From contig JAHCAO010000001.1 in assembly GCA_019634835.1 (NCBI GenBank), forward strand, positions 372,001 through 436,000: 64,000 nt of DNA, read 5' to 3'. The stretch comes from Gammaproteobacteria bacterium. GTDB lineage: Bacteria > Pseudomonadota > Gammaproteobacteria > DSM-16500. The notes under the pieces are model-generated. The model was not told the DNA's origin and searched no databases. It saw nothing but the letters and a program-made list of their open reading frames with translations. Positions 42,601-51,751 of the stretch are shown here, piece after piece. Positions within the stretch are counted from its first letter, which is position 1. Each line of letters begins with the position of its first letter. The translations under genes and the position numbers were made by a program.

Positions 42601-43540
42601 TTATGATGGTGATACAGCGACAGCAACGCTGACAATGAATATTAATCCTAATGCTGAATTAATTGAACAGGATGATAAGGTTGCTCAACCGATGTTGAGC
42701 GAGTCGATGGTAGAGACGACAGATCGTGCCTCGTTTGCTAACGATACGGATGATAAAAGTCCTTTTGATACCAGCTTAGGAGATACAAAGACAAAAGTAG
42801 AAGAGAGTGTGCTTACTGGTGGAGAAAAAGATGATGTATTAAATGCGAAAGATAGCAATACTCTACTAATTGGTGGAGAGGGAAATGATATCTTGAATGG
42901 CGGTGATGGCGATGACACCTTAAGAGGTGGACCAGGGGATGACATTATCAATGGTGGTCGTGGTATTAATTTAATCGATTTCTCAGATGGTGTTAGCGGC
43001 ATTAAATTTACACTGACTCAAAGCAGTGATCCTACTACCTTCAATACAGGTGATGCAGGCTTAGGTACAGATGTTTATCGCGATATTCAAGGTGTTATTG
43101 GCACGAATTTTGATGATGTCATTGTTGGTAGTACAGGAAATGATGTTATTCAAGGTAATGGTGGAGCAGATAACATTGATATTACTTCTGGTGGTCAAGA
43201 TAGAATTGTATTCACTGCTGCTGATGCAGCAGGCCCTGCACACACTGTCCAGATTACCGGTTTTACGACAGGTACAGGCGCTGATGCGGATATGCTAGAC
43301 TTATCTAAGCTATTAGATGGCGTAAGTAACTCAACATCGGCTTCTGATTTGGCAAATTATTTGCACTTTAGCCAATCAGGGTCAGGTGGTACTACTATTG
43401 CTGTAAATGTGGATGGATCCTCTGGGCCAGCTGATTTGAATATACAATTGAATGCCGTTGATCTTACTGCAGGTGGGACACAATCAGATCAACAAGTGAT
43501 TCAGCAATTACTTTCAAATAATAATATCCATATGGGGTAA
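39617..43540 (+). CDS. Large type I-secreted RTX surface protein with DUF11, LamG and VWA domains
   Basis: The 1307-residue acidic protein has no N-terminal signal peptide. Order: low-complexity N-terminus (1-110); proline stretch (about 172-178); DUF11-like repeat beginning FTDLALEKTVDN (180) whose last strand NTATVSTSTEDTNPDND only appears near 485; a LamG/concanavalin-like domain (about 275-478) between these parts; a T1SS-143-like region (510-680); a VWA domain with MIDAS motif DLSFS (about 685-880); RTX nonapeptides GGEGNDILNGGDGDDTLRGG (about 1080-1120); and a C-terminal secretion region. Calcium binding and surface adhesion are expected. No type I transporter genes are nearby. The TAA lies inside palindrome copy B. 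Confidence 0.9.
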   Translation: MLNPKETQKNVNLTVADKETQTPNHANGTNVSFVPPLHSNDTHFNSVHGDDTDDTSNNSDNSDESTDFYALDPASFTPIPVSGEEGDANQVCIEGDEGKICVDVSEEIENEGALTVVDLPANYRLGQVTAGYDTIGLSFEFLEHLEYVFFKQGGDEPHLILSSTPSFISEEPPPPPPPKFTDLALEKTVDNSHPYLYTEVTYTLTITNNGPDDAMDVTISDVLSPHLKFLDFSYSDGSNPATYDPITGIITVDGPVMVDSTHTYFITVKVIGSNGPVAWWSGDMTGNDRSGNYDSSYSGGYTEGKFNDAFLISDAGVEVQDSPNLNPTYVSVAAWVNSSTDPGQFKYIVAKGGDGEAASYALYTGPNGGLYFYVYDGSGNAISPHFILSPGADASLWDGQWHFVVGTFDGNTVSLYVDGILIGSTSAEGFSGINYGLDHSNLFIGEFPGIATLNFQGGIDEVQIYDRVLTDNEVLSKYQEFFENVIDNTATVSTSTEDTNPDNDTDSESIFLNDKPKLTEQKASGMVEEDNLDNQQSVGYDEDGAGSTQTSGSLAPLVFFGEDGPGAFKIVLPDDTFQELFSKGVPLSYSILDDVLTATADGRTVFTLKVEENGNYIFTLEDQLDHEPIAGENYLVIDFGSIVKFTDSNGDEVGLGSHFDITVQDDVPIASDQSHEIFLQPIDTNLVITLDLSFSMSLASGIPGLNRLDVAKQAGIALIDQYLPLGDVKVMIVTFHSTAAVASGTWVDAATAKTIIEGLNYFNATQSMSSGYTNYDAALSQIQTAFNTGEKIAGAQNINYFLSDGEPTLPANSLGINVAEENVWKAFLGENAIKSFALGMGPQASTPAALGQLNPIAWDGINDQDMDAIGVFNFSELAATLTGTVSYGTVSGVLDFVIGADETGQAVGPLSGNIKIEIPDDRAYTYDRVTDTVIVTGTGSTQHSFNSESRLLTVFSASFGSFVLNVDTGEYIYNVPGNISIEEQHTQAIHYTVIDYDGDTATATLTMNINPNAELIEQDDKVAQPMLSESMVETTDRASFANDTDDKSPFDTSLGDTKTKVEESVLTGGEKDDVLNAKDSNTLLIGGEGNDILNGGDGDDTLRGGPGDDIINGGRGINLIDFSDGVSGIKFTLTQSSDPTTFNTGDAGLGTDVYRDIQGVIGTNFDDVIVGSTGNDVIQGNGGADNIDITSGGQDRIVFTAADAAGPAHTVQITGFTTGTGADADMLDLSKLLDGVSNSTSASDLANYLHFSQSGSGGTTIAVNVDGSSGPADLNIQLNAVDLTAGGTQSDQQVIQQLLSNNNIHMG

Positions 43541-43710
43541 ATGTTCGGTGGTAGCAATAGTTGAGTAGGCCTACCTTTTTTATTTTTTGTATTCGGTCGC
43601 AAAAGACGTTTCCCTTCCGGCTTTTGCTAAAGTGGACTCCTATCCACTTTCCCTCATATAAAAAATAAAAAAGGTAGGCCTACTCAACTATTGCTACCAC
43701 CGAACATTTA
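43538..43710. repeat. Family 1 palindromic element, copy B
   Basis: The element is 173 nt: left arm 43538-43589, core 43590-43658, right arm 43659-43710. The arms agree at 51 of 52 positions when one is reversed, and three further bases (GGG/CCC) extend the symmetry. The core differs from copy A at one base in the second hairpin (CCTATCC for CCTGTCC). The first three bases are the stop codon of the adhesin gene. The element fills the gap before the convergent parC. Confidence 0.95.
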
Positions 43711-43736
43711 CCCTATGGGATAGCGCTAGAAAAATT

Positions 43737-45971
43737 CTAAGAAACCTTTAATTTCTCGATGTGACGGCATCCTCGCGGTAATTTGTGGCCGCGATGTGCG
43801 CGTGTACCAATAAAGTTTTTCCAATCGTTGGGTTTTAAGGTGAAAGGTTTTCCTTCACCCATGATCAAGATGTTTTGTGTTGCATTCACTACCACTATAT
43901 CTTTTACATATTCTTCCCGTGAGGGGACTTTACTGGTGGGTATACTAATCATTTTGTTGCCTTTACCTTTGGCCAGTATAGGCAATTCGTTTAGTGGGAA
44001 GACCAATAAGTTGCCAATATTGGAGACAACGGCAAGGTATTCTTTTTCTATATCTGTCACTAACTGAGGCATTAACGACTTTGCGTTGTGAGGGACAGAT
44101 AATACTGTTTTGCCCGCACGGTTTTTTCCAAATAAATGATCGAGTTTTACAATAAACCCATAACCTGCATCAGAAGCAAACACATATAGCGTTTCAGGTT
44201 CTCCTATTATGACACTAATGAATTCAGCACCAGGTGGTGGATTTAATTTTCCAGTTAATGGTTCTCCTTGTCCGCGTGCAGAAGGTAGGGTATGCGCAGG
44301 TAGTGAATAGGTGCGCCCTGTTGAATCTAAAAAAACAGCGAGTTGATTACTGCGGCCAGTGGCAGAAGACAAAAATTTATCGCCAGCTTTATAATTTAAA
44401 CTGGTAGGATCAATATCATGGCCTTTAGCAGCGCGGACCCAACCTTTGTTAGAGAGTACGACAGTAATAGGCTCCGTTGGCAGAATTTCAGTTTCTTTCA
44501 TCGCTTGCGCTTCTTTACGCTCAATGATGAGGGATTTACGTTTATCGCCAAATTTTTCTGTACTAGTAATGAGTTCCTGTCGGATTAATTTTTTTAGTCG
44601 TGCAGAAGAATGTAAGTTTTTTTCTATTTCATCTCGTTCTTTGGATAAATGATCTTGTTCACGGCGTATCTGCATTTCTTCCAGTTTAGCTAAATGGCGT
44701 AACTTAGTATCCAGAATGGCATCCGCTTGTTCTTCACTTAATTTGAATCGTTTTATTAGTACAGGTTTAGGCTCATCTTCTTTGCGAATAATGCGAATGA
44801 TTTCATCCAAATTAAGATAAACAATGATCAAACCTTCTAATAGGTGCAATCGATAGTTGATGGCGTCCAAACGATGCTGCAGGCGGCGTTTTACTGTTGC
44901 AATACGGTACGCTAGCCACTCGTTTAGAATTTGTACCAAGCTTTTGACTTGAGGCCGCCCATTTAAACCAATCATATTTAAATTAACACGGTAGCTGCGT
45001 TCAAGATCAGTTGTAGCAAACAAATGATCCATTAATGCTGGAATATCCACACGGTTTGATCGTGGGATGATGACAAGCCGAGTAGGATTTTCATGATCAG
45101 ATTCATCACGTAAATCAGAAATAAGCGGTAGTTTTTTATCCTGCATTTGTTGAGCAATTTGCTCCAGTATTTTTGCTCCAGAGACTTGATAAGGCAAAGC
45201 AGTAATAATGATTTCATCATTTTCTTCAATGTACACAGCGCGCATACGAATTGTACCATTGCCGGTACGATAGATATTTTTTATTTCAGATTTAGGTGTG
45301 ATAATTTCTGCTTCAGTGGGATAATCAGGTCCTAGAATATGATGGCAAATTTCTGCCAATGTCGCATCTGGGTGATCAAGAATATGTATCAACGCATTGA
45401 CGAGTTCGCGTAAATTATGCGGCGGAATATCAGTAGCCATACCGACAGCAATACCTGTGGTGCCATTTAACAGCACATTAGGTAAGCGTGCTGGCAATAA
45501 CGCTGGCTCGCGTAATGTACCGTCAAAATTCGGAACCCAATCCACTGTGCCTTCTTCCAATTCTGCTAATAAACTATCTGCATAAGCAGATAATCGAGAT
45601 TCTGTATAACGCATCGCAGCGAATGATTTTGGATCATCAGGAGAGCCAAAATTGCCTTGTCCTTCGATCAGTGGGTAGCGATAGGAAAATGGCTGTGCCA
45701 TCAATACTAATGCTTCGTAACACGCCATGTCGCCGTGTGGGTGAAATTTACCGAGCACATCGCCTACTGTTCGAGCAGATTTTTTAAATTTCGAGACGGA
45801 TTTCAATCCTAACTCTGACATGGCGTAAATAATACGGCGTTGTACCGGTTTCAATCCATCTCCTACATGTGGCAGCGCGCGATCTAAAATGACATACATG
45901 GAATAATCGAGGTATGCTTTTTCTGCATATTCATGTACAGGGATGTGTTCAATATTGTTTGCAGTTGTCAT
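43737..45971 (-). CDS. parC: DNA topoisomerase IV subunit A
   Basis: It is the DNA-cleaving subunit of topoisomerase IV, which decatenates daughter chromosomes. The 744-residue protein shows [29 protein letters not shown], the active-site region [14 protein letters not shown] with the catalytic Tyr, and [14 protein letters not shown], followed by the C-terminal beta-pinwheel. Length is close to E. coli ParC (752), and there is no GyrA-box. Its start overlaps the parE stop by 4 nt, so parE-parC are coupled. Confidence 0.96.
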   Translation of the reverse strand: MTTANNIEHIPVHEYAEKAYLDYSMYVILDRALPHVGDGLKPVQRRIIYAMSELGLKSVSKFKKSARTVGDVLGKFHPHGDMACYEALVLMAQPFSYRYPLIEGQGNFGSPDDPKSFAAMRYTESRLSAYADSLLAELEEGTVDWVPNFDGTLREPALLPARLPNVLLNGTTGIAVGMATDIPPHNLRELVNALIHILDHPDATLAEICHHILGPDYPTEAEIITPKSEIKNIYRTGNGTIRMRAVYIEENDEIIITALPYQVSGAKILEQIAQQMQDKKLPLISDLRDESDHENPTRLVIIPRSNRVDIPALMDHLFATTDLERSYRVNLNMIGLNGRPQVKSLVQILNEWLAYRIATVKRRLQHRLDAINYRLHLLEGLIIVYLNLDEIIRIIRKEDEPKPVLIKRFKLSEEQADAILDTKLRHLAKLEEMQIRREQDHLSKERDEIEKNLHSSARLKKLIRQELITSTEKFGDKRKSLIIERKEAQAMKETEILPTEPITVVLSNKGWVRAAKGHDIDPTSLNYKAGDKFLSSATGRSNQLAVFLDSTGRTYSLPAHTLPSARGQGEPLTGKLNPPPGAEFISVIIGEPETLYVFASDAGYGFIVKLDHLFGKNRAGKTVLSVPHNAKSLMPQLVTDIEKEYLAVVSNIGNLLVFPLNELPILAKGKGNKMISIPTSKVPSREEYVKDIVVVNATQNILIMGEGKPFTLKPNDWKNFIGTRAHRGHKLPRGCRHIEKLKVS

Positions 45972-47896
45972 ATGGCCTCAGCTAAATTGCCTTTTTGTTC
46001 TAACCATGTTTTGCGATCGGAAGCGCGCTTTTTTGCTAATAACATATCGAGCATTTCATCGGCGTTATCTTTGTCTTTTAATGTCAGCTGCATTAAGCGC
46101 CGCGTATCAGGGTCCATGGTGGTTTCGCGTAATTGCATAGGATTCATTTCACCTAGCCCTTTAAAGCGGATCACATTGACCTTGGGTTTCTTCTCTTTAA
46201 ATTCCGCGCTAATACGATCAAGAATTCCCTGTTTTTCCGCTTCATCCAAGGCATAGTAAACTTCTTTACCCTGATCAACACGGAATAACGGCGGCATGGC
46301 AATATAAATGTGTCCAGCACTGACTAACGCACGAAAATGTTTGACAAACAAGGCACATAACAAGGTAGCGATATGATTTCCGTCTGAATCTGCATCTGCA
46401 AGAATACAAATTTTGCCATAGCGTAATCCTGATAAATCACTGGAGCCGGGGTCAACACCAATCGCAACCGAGATATCATGAATTTCTTGAGAGGACAGGA
46501 CTGTACTCGAATCTACTTCCCAGGTATTAAGAATTTTCCCTCGCAATGGCATCACTGCTTGAAATTCACGGTTACGGGCTTGCTTGGCAGATCCGCCGGC
46601 AGAGTCACCTTCGACTAAGAACAATTCACTGCGTTTAACATCTTGTAAGGTACAGTCGATTAATTTTCCAGGTAATGCCGGGCCGGCCGTAACTTTTTTG
46701 CGTGCAACAGTTTGTGCCGCTTTCAAGCGTTTTTGCGCATTGGTGATTGCGAGATTCGCTAGTATTTCACCGATGGCAACATGTTGATTTAACCATAAAC
46801 TAAATGCATCTTTCACTACACCAGAGACAAACGTTGAGCACTCACGTGAAGATAAACGTTCTTTTGTCTGTCCAGCAAATTGTGGTTCATGCATTTTCAC
46901 AGAGACAATGTGAGCACATTGCTCCCAAAGATCATCAGCAATGAGTTTGATTCCACGTGGTAACAGATTACGGAATTCACAAAATTCACGTAATGCATCT
47001 GACAACCCAGTCCTAAAGCCTGAAACATGTGTGCCACCTAGTGGGGTGGGAATTAAATTCACATAACTTTCTGCAGCTAAATTACCGCCTTCTGGTAACC
47101 ATACTACTGCCCAATCTACCGCTTCTCGTTCGCTGGCAAAGGATCCTAAAAAAGGCTCATCTGGAATTCGTTCTGCGTTCCCAATGGTTTCTTGAAGATA
47201 ATGGCTGAGTCCATTTTCATAATACCATTCCTCTGTTTCATTGGCTGCAGTATCAGTATAGGTCACATGTAAACCAGGACAAAGCACAGCTTTGGCACGT
47301 AATGTATGTTTTAATTTATTAATTGAAAAACGTACAGAATCGAAATATTTTTCCTCTGGCCAAAACCGAACGCTGGTTCCTGACTCGCCTCTATTTGCTT
47401 TGCCTATGTTGAGTAAATTAGATGTTTTATCACCATGCGCGAATTTCATGGAATAAATAGTGCCATTGCGTTTTATGGTGACCTCTAATTTTTTGGATAA
47501 TGCATTCACAACCGACACACCAACACCATGCAGGCCGCCAGAAAAACGATATTGGTTGTTAGAGAATTTTGCGCCGCTATGCAAACGAGTGAGAATGAGT
47601 TCTACACCAGAAACTTTTTCCTCAGGATGAATGTCAACGGGCATGCCGCGACCATCATCTGTGACTTCTAATGAGTTGTCTTTATGCAGGATGACATCAA
47701 TGCGTTTAGCAAAGCCTTCCAATGCTTCATCAACACTATTATCAATGACTTCATGTGCGAGATGATTGGGATTCGTGGTATCTGTATACATGCCTGGTCT
47801 GCGGCGAACAGGTTCCAGACCGCTCAACACTTCAATTGCTTCAGCCGTATAAGCGGGTTTTGCTTTTGAAGGTTTAGATGTTATTTTATCTGCCAT
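45968..47896 (-). CDS. parE: DNA topoisomerase IV subunit B
   Basis: This is the ATPase subunit of topoisomerase IV. GHKL motifs are present ([36 protein letters not shown]), along with the Toprim EGDSAGGSA and the DADSDGNHI metal site. The preferred ATG at 47896 gives 642 residues, near the E. coli length of 630. Starts at 47911 or 47932 would overlap nudF further. With the chosen start the coding sequence still overlaps the 3' end of nudF by 16 nt, so the four genes ubiK-nudF-parE-parC probably form one unit. Confidence 0.95.
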   Translation of the reverse strand: MADKITSKPSKAKPAYTAEAIEVLSGLEPVRRRPGMYTDTTNPNHLAHEVIDNSVDEALEGFAKRIDVILHKDNSLEVTDDGRGMPVDIHPEEKVSGVELILTRLHSGAKFSNNQYRFSGGLHGVGVSVVNALSKKLEVTIKRNGTIYSMKFAHGDKTSNLLNIGKANRGESGTSVRFWPEEKYFDSVRFSINKLKHTLRAKAVLCPGLHVTYTDTAANETEEWYYENGLSHYLQETIGNAERIPDEPFLGSFASEREAVDWAVVWLPEGGNLAAESYVNLIPTPLGGTHVSGFRTGLSDALREFCEFRNLLPRGIKLIADDLWEQCAHIVSVKMHEPQFAGQTKERLSSRECSTFVSGVVKDAFSLWLNQHVAIGEILANLAITNAQKRLKAAQTVARKKVTAGPALPGKLIDCTLQDVKRSELFLVEGDSAGGSAKQARNREFQAVMPLRGKILNTWEVDSSTVLSSQEIHDISVAIGVDPGSSDLSGLRYGKICILADADSDGNHIATLLCALFVKHFRALVSAGHIYIAMPPLFRVDQGKEVYYALDEAEKQGILDRISAEFKEKKPKVNVIRFKGLGEMNPMQLRETTMDPDTRRLMQLTLKDKDNADEMLDMLLAKKRASDRKTWLEQKGNLAEAI

Positions 47897-48513
47897 AATT
47901 GTTTTAGCCATTCCCGATTTAACTGTAACCATTGTAAAGAGATGATAGCAGGGCTGGTTTTGATACTGCCTTCTTGTACCAGTATAAACGCTTCTTCTGC
48001 TGGTAAAGTAAAGGTACGAATGTCTTCATTCTCCTCATGCAGCCCGTGGATTCCACCAGCGTTGCTCGCATCAATACGGCCGCAAAAAAGCCATAAGTAT
48101 TCATTTGAACCGCCAGGGCTGACAAAATACTCGCAAATGGGATAGAGATCTAGTATTTCACAACCTGCTTCTTCGCTTGCTTCCCGCAGGGCCACTTCCT
48201 CAGGTGTTTGTTTTTTGTCAATCAGGCCAGCAACAACTTCAATCAACCATGGGCTTTGTGGGTTGGCAAAAGCACCAGGACGAAATTGTTCAATGAGGAC
48301 GACTTGGTCAAGTACGGGATCATAAGGTAATATTGCAACAGCAGGTTTTCGCTCCATTAATTCACGAACAACAGTAGGACTCCAACCACCATGAAAAAGA
48401 CGAAACTGTAAATGGTATCGTACTGTACGGAACACACCGTCATAGAGCACATCACACTTTATGATTTCATAATCATTTTGAGTGAATGAATGTAATATGT
48501 TGTTGTTTGGCAT
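47881..48513 (-). CDS. nudF: ADP-ribose pyrophosphatase (Nudix)
   Basis: It hydrolyses ADP-ribose to AMP and ribose-5-phosphate. The Nudix box is complete: GLIDKKQTPEEVALREASEE followed by AGC, fitting GX5EX7REUXEEXGU. The N-terminal VRYHLQFRLFHGGWSPTVVRELMERKPAVAILPYDPVLDQVVLIEQFRPGA is typical of NudF. The 210-residue length matches E. coli NudF (209). It precedes and overlaps parE, a gene order also seen in enterobacteria. Confidence 0.93.
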   Translation of the reverse strand: MPNNNILHSFTQNDYEIIKCDVLYDGVFRTVRYHLQFRLFHGGWSPTVVRELMERKPAVAILPYDPVLDQVVLIEQFRPGAFANPQSPWLIEVVAGLIDKKQTPEEVALREASEEAGCEILDLYPICEYFVSPGGSNEYLWLFCGRIDASNAGGIHGLHEENEDIRTFTLPAEEAFILVQEGSIKTSPAIISLQWLQLNREWLKQLWQIK

Positions 48514-48551
48514 GATAATGACTTTGATTAATGTCGCATATAAGCATTTAG

Positions 48552-48815
48552 TTAGCCTGCACGATGCTTGCCTTTTAACTTTTCTTCTAGTGATTTGACA
48601 TGAGCTTCAAGTTCTTCTAATTTCTTTCGCGTACGTGCTAATACTTTAGTCTGTATATCGAACTCTTCACGAGTGACTAAATCAAATTTTGCGAAAGTTT
48701 TTGTTAGTATGCGATGGCAGTTTTTCTCGAAATCTTTTTTTAATGTGCTAAGGTGGGACGGAACGGATTCAGTCAATTGGGAGGCTAAGTCTTTAAGAAA
48801 ATCTGTTTTTGGCAT
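48552..48815 (-). CDS. ubiK: Ubiquinone biosynthesis accessory factor UbiK (BMFP domain)
   Basis: The small 87-residue protein has the membrane fusogenic/BMFP pattern: an N-terminal amphipathic region (DFLKDLASQLTESVP), FDLVTREEFDIQTKVLARTRKKLEELEAHVKSLEEKL as a C-terminal coiled coil, and a basic tail. UbiK binds UbiJ and assists the soluble ubiquinone-synthesis complex. It sits upstream of nudF-parE-parC in the same direction. Confidence 0.85.
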   Translation of the reverse strand: MPKTDFLKDLASQLTESVPSHLSTLKKDFEKNCHRILTKTFAKFDLVTREEFDIQTKVLARTRKKLEELEAHVKSLEEKLKGKHRAG

Positions 48816-49042
48816 AGAAACATTCCACCTGTTATGAGCAAATATCAGCAGTTTTCACTGGACTTTACGCGATCAAACATTATCATAGCTAAATTACGGC
48901 TACACGTCACTACGATCGTTTAAGGATTTTAAAATAGTTTGATGCGTGTGGCCTATTTCTCCCCTTTTGAAAACTTCACCACTCATGTTCAGTGATAAAT
49001 AACCATAGGGCTGGCGTGATTAAAGTATGAGGAGCGAGTTAT

Positions 49043-49459
49043 ATGCTTAGACGTAACACAGATGAAATGATTAATATTTGCGCGAGTATAGCCAAACTTT
49101 GCGAGGGCTCAAGTGTTGGTTTTTTTGGACAACCAAGTAGAGCTGAAATTAATAGAAAGGTTAATTTTCTAAAAATAATTTCCAGTCTACATTTCAGCAC
49201 ACCAGAAGAGGCTTTTGTGAAAATATACGATTTTTACTACACTCACCAAAATAAAACAGATCGTTTCATTGTAAATCTTGAAGAAGCCTTAATGAGTTTT
49301 GTTAGTGTAGCGCCAGCAGAGTTTGAAGGAAGTGCAACACGATACGCATCAGACGATGCTACTTCTAAAGAAAAGCTTCATCAAATAGCAGAGCAAATTA
49401 AAGAAGATCTGGGTTTCACGAATGATGAATCTGATATCCTATTAACTACCATACGGTAA
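49043..49459 (+). CDS. Hypothetical protein, 138 aa
   Basis: Not recognised. It is a soluble, mainly helical protein (MLRRNTDEMINICASIAKLCEG, KLHQIAEQIKEDLGFTNDESDILLTTI) with no signal peptide or membrane segment. The start ATG follows GAGGAGCGAG, so translation is credible. It is 61 nt upstream of another orphan gene in the same direction, and both lie between ubiK and hemC with no recognisable functional partner. This type of orphan is common among secreted effectors of intracellular bacteria, which is speculation here. Confidence 0.6.
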   Translation: MLRRNTDEMINICASIAKLCEGSSVGFFGQPSRAEINRKVNFLKIISSLHFSTPEEAFVKIYDFYYTHQNKTDRFIVNLEEALMSFVSVAPAEFEGSATRYASDDATSKEKLHQIAEQIKEDLGFTNDESDILLTTIR

Positions 49460-49520
49460 GCTGCCAGTTATCTGGCGTCTCTGTTTATCTCTATTATTAT
49501 ATCTATGGGGAGTATTAATT

Positions 49521-50477
49521 ATGTCTTTGCCTAGGATTATACCTTGGTCTAGTGATGTTATTCGAGAACGATTTCAAGCGATGGTCAATAGTATGGTGGA
49601 TTTTCATGACAGCTTTGGGAAACCAAAAAATCAGGAAGAGTTTGGAAAAATTAAAGAAGTATGTGAAATAGGATTGAATTTTTTGTTTCATAAAGATATG
49701 CCGACGGGTGCTGATCAAGTAGTAGCATCTTTGTCTACAGGAATTTTTCAAACTGTGCTAATGATAGCTGGGAAAAAGTCTGGCGGCGAAGAGAATGCAC
49801 AATTTATGCAGAAAATGTTAGCTATTTCAAAAGAATTAAATAGTTTTCGTAATGCTTGTGAGCGGGAGATAGCGCAAAAAGAAAGGGAAGAAGCAAAACC
49901 TAAAGCGATAATTGGGAAAAAATCTGCTGATGAAGATAATGCACAATTTAAGCAGAAAATGTTAGCTATTTCAAAAGAATTAAATAGTTTGCATAATGCT
50001 TGGGATCGGGAGATAGAGCAGAAAGAAAGGGAAGAAACAAAACCTAAAGCGATAGGTGAGGATAGCGTTGTTCCGCTTCGAAGAGCACTGACTCATCTTG
50101 ATACTAGAGAAGAGTTAGAAGGGAAAATCAATTCATTGGGTATCGTTCCTGTGCAACCTGTTTCTTGTATTTCTTTTTTTAAACGTGTGATTAGCCATCA
50201 TCCTAAAACCATGGTGGTGAGTGGATTATCAGGCATAATGGCAATGAGTCATATTGGCTTCAGCGTATTAGGCCATTACCTTGGTAACACACTGGATACA
50301 CTGTTGCATGCAGATGAGACAGGCATAGATCACCAGACTGCTCTCTCGTTGGTTTTTGTACTGGTATCAGGTGTGTTGGCTGCTACTGCTGTTTCAAGAA
50401 CTTGTGTTAAAACTTGCGCTAGTCGTGATAGCCAATCTGAGGCAAGTGAGTATACCAGGTTAGTGGCAACAGTATAA
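49521..50477 (+). CDS. Hypothetical protein with duplicated coiled-coil unit and C-terminal membrane hairpin
   Basis: Not recognised. The 318-residue protein has an N-terminal helical region (to about residue 83) and two tandem 48-residue units (about 84-131 and 132-179), each containing KMLAISKELNS and QKEREE followed by KPKAI. After a linker come two hydrophobic segments (MVVSGLSGIMAMSHIGFSVLG and SLVFVLVSGVLAATAV) near the C-terminus. Such a layout suggests insertion in a membrane with a coiled-coil domain projecting from it. A gene of similar style lies just upstream (49043). It may be a host-targeted protein. Confidence 0.6.
   Translation: MSLPRIIPWSSDVIRERFQAMVNSMVDFHDSFGKPKNQEEFGKIKEVCEIGLNFLFHKDMPTGADQVVASLSTGIFQTVLMIAGKKSGGEENAQFMQKMLAISKELNSFRNACEREIAQKEREEAKPKAIIGKKSADEDNAQFKQKMLAISKELNSLHNAWDREIEQKEREETKPKAIGEDSVVPLRRALTHLDTREELEGKINSLGIVPVQPVSCISFFKRVISHHPKTMVVSGLSGIMAMSHIGFSVLGHYLGNTLDTLLHADETGIDHQTALSLVFVLVSGVLAATAVSRTCVKTCASRDSQSEASEYTRLVATV
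49770..50057 (+). repeat. 144-bp in-frame tandem duplication
   Basis: Units 49770-49913 and 49914-50057 are each 144 bp (48 codons) and differ at scattered positions, with long identical runs such as AGAAAATGTTAGCTATTTCA. The high identity and exact codon phase point to a recent duplication within the coding sequence. Confidence 0.9.
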
Positions 50478-50488
50478 TCATCGAGGGG

Positions 50489-50535
50489 TGCATGAGGCGT
50501 TTTTTGTAGCAAGAGATAGAGGGTATTTTGTATGA
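50489..50535 (+). repeat. Family 6 dispersed motif, half-copy
   Basis: TGCATGAGGCGTTTTTTGTA and GCAAGAGATAGAGGGTATTTTGTATGAA follow the same block order as the copy before pyrC (9790). It lies 12 nt after the stop of the preceding orphan gene and before hemC. Confidence 0.65.
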
Positions 50536-50593
50536 ACCATTCACTAAGTGTTGGTCATTTTGCATGAGATAAAAAATGGATATTGAGATCGAT

Positions 50594-51517
50594 ATGACTA
50601 AACGTCGCATTATCATAGCAACTCGTGAAAGTCCGCTGGCATTGGCCCAGGCAGAATCGATTAAAACGTTACTACTTACTTATCATCCACATCTCTCTGT
50701 TGAATTATTAGGCATTACCACACAAGCAGATAAGCACTTAGAGATTGCGTTGACTGAGATCGGTGGAAAAGGGCTGTTTATCAAAGAATTAGAAGAAGCT
50801 CTGCTGGATGGGCGTGCTGATGTTGCGGTGCATTCCATGAAAGATGTACCCATGGAATTGCCGCCAGGGTTGGTTTTGCCTGTGATAGGTAAGCGTGAGG
50901 AACCACGTGATGTGTTTGTATCGAATCAATATGTGTCACTTGCGCAAATGCCAAGCGGTGCATCAGTTGGTACCTCTAGCTTGCGCCGGCAAACACAATT
51001 ACAGGCTATACGCCAAGATCTCGACTTTCTTCTGCTTCGTGGCAATATTAATACGCGTCTTAGCCGGCTAGATAAAAATGACTTTGATGCGATTATTTTA
51101 GCTGCGGCTGGATTAAAGCGCATGAATTTGGAATCGCGTATATGTGATTATCTTTCGATGGAACAATCACTTCCTTCTGCAGGTCAAGGAGCATTAGGAA
51201 TAGAGTGCCGCGAAGAAGATGAAAAGGTACTGACGTTAATCGCACCGTTGAACGATAATATCACTCATGCTTGTGTCAGTGCGGAACGTGCTTTGTGCCG
51301 GCGTTTAGGTGGCGGCTGCAAAGTGCCAGTCGCTGCGTATGCGGAGATTCATCATCGTGTGTTAAGTTTGCGAGGATTAGTGGCTAATCATAATGGCACA
51401 AAAATATTACGTGCCGCATTGGCTGGGGATCCTTGTCATGCTGAAAGTATTGGGATGAGAGTGGCGGAGGAATTATTACAGCAAGGTGCAGAAAAGATTT
51501 TGCAAGCGTTTCAATAG
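50594..51517 (+). CDS. hemC: Porphobilinogen deaminase (hydroxymethylbilane synthase)
   Basis: It joins four porphobilinogen units into hydroxymethylbilane for haem synthesis. Signature sequences are IIIATRESPLALAQA, EIGGKGLFIKELEEALLDGRADVAVHSMKDVP, GTSSLRRQTQL, RGNINTRLSRLD and the dipyrromethane-attachment RRLGGGCKVPVAAYA. The ATG at 50594 gives 307 residues with the usual short N-terminus; an in-frame ATG at 50576 would add six. The usual hemCDXY run is interrupted, since a VirK-like gene and two repeats lie between hemC and hemD. Confidence 0.97.
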   Translation: MTKRRIIIATRESPLALAQAESIKTLLLTYHPHLSVELLGITTQADKHLEIALTEIGGKGLFIKELEEALLDGRADVAVHSMKDVPMELPPGLVLPVIGKREEPRDVFVSNQYVSLAQMPSGASVGTSSLRRQTQLQAIRQDLDFLLLRGNINTRLSRLDKNDFDAIILAAAGLKRMNLESRICDYLSMEQSLPSAGQGALGIECREEDEKVLTLIAPLNDNITHACVSAERALCRRLGGGCKVPVAAYAEIHHRVLSLRGLVANHNGTKILRAALAGDPCHAESIGMRVAEELLQQGAEKILQAFQ

Positions 51518-51581
51518 AGGCATCGTAGGTTAATTCCAGAACCAATCCTCCTAATATATTAATTACTAGATGTGCAACGTA

Positions 51582-51634
51582 TATACCTGTAGCGTTTTAA
51601 TTTTAATGTCCTGTTGACTTGGATTCTGCCAGTA
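51582..51634. repeat. Family 5 palindrome, left half only
   Basis: TATACCTGTAGCGTTTTAAT and TGTCCTGTTGACTTGG match the left arm and centre of the full copy at 23404-23493. The right arm is absent. Confidence 0.65.
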
Positions 51635-51751
51635 ATGTTTCAAAGTTGATAATGATTGATTATTTGATACTATGAGTGTTTCTCTTAGCATACTTGCTAG
51701 GGTTATCAAAAACTCCTGTTGCCTCTGGAATGAACTTAATAAGGATTTAAC

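Noticed and set aside
39617-43540. Nearby type I secretion transporter for the RTX protein
   Set aside because: No ABC transporter, membrane-fusion protein or TolC gene is found within the window; it must be elsewhere if present.
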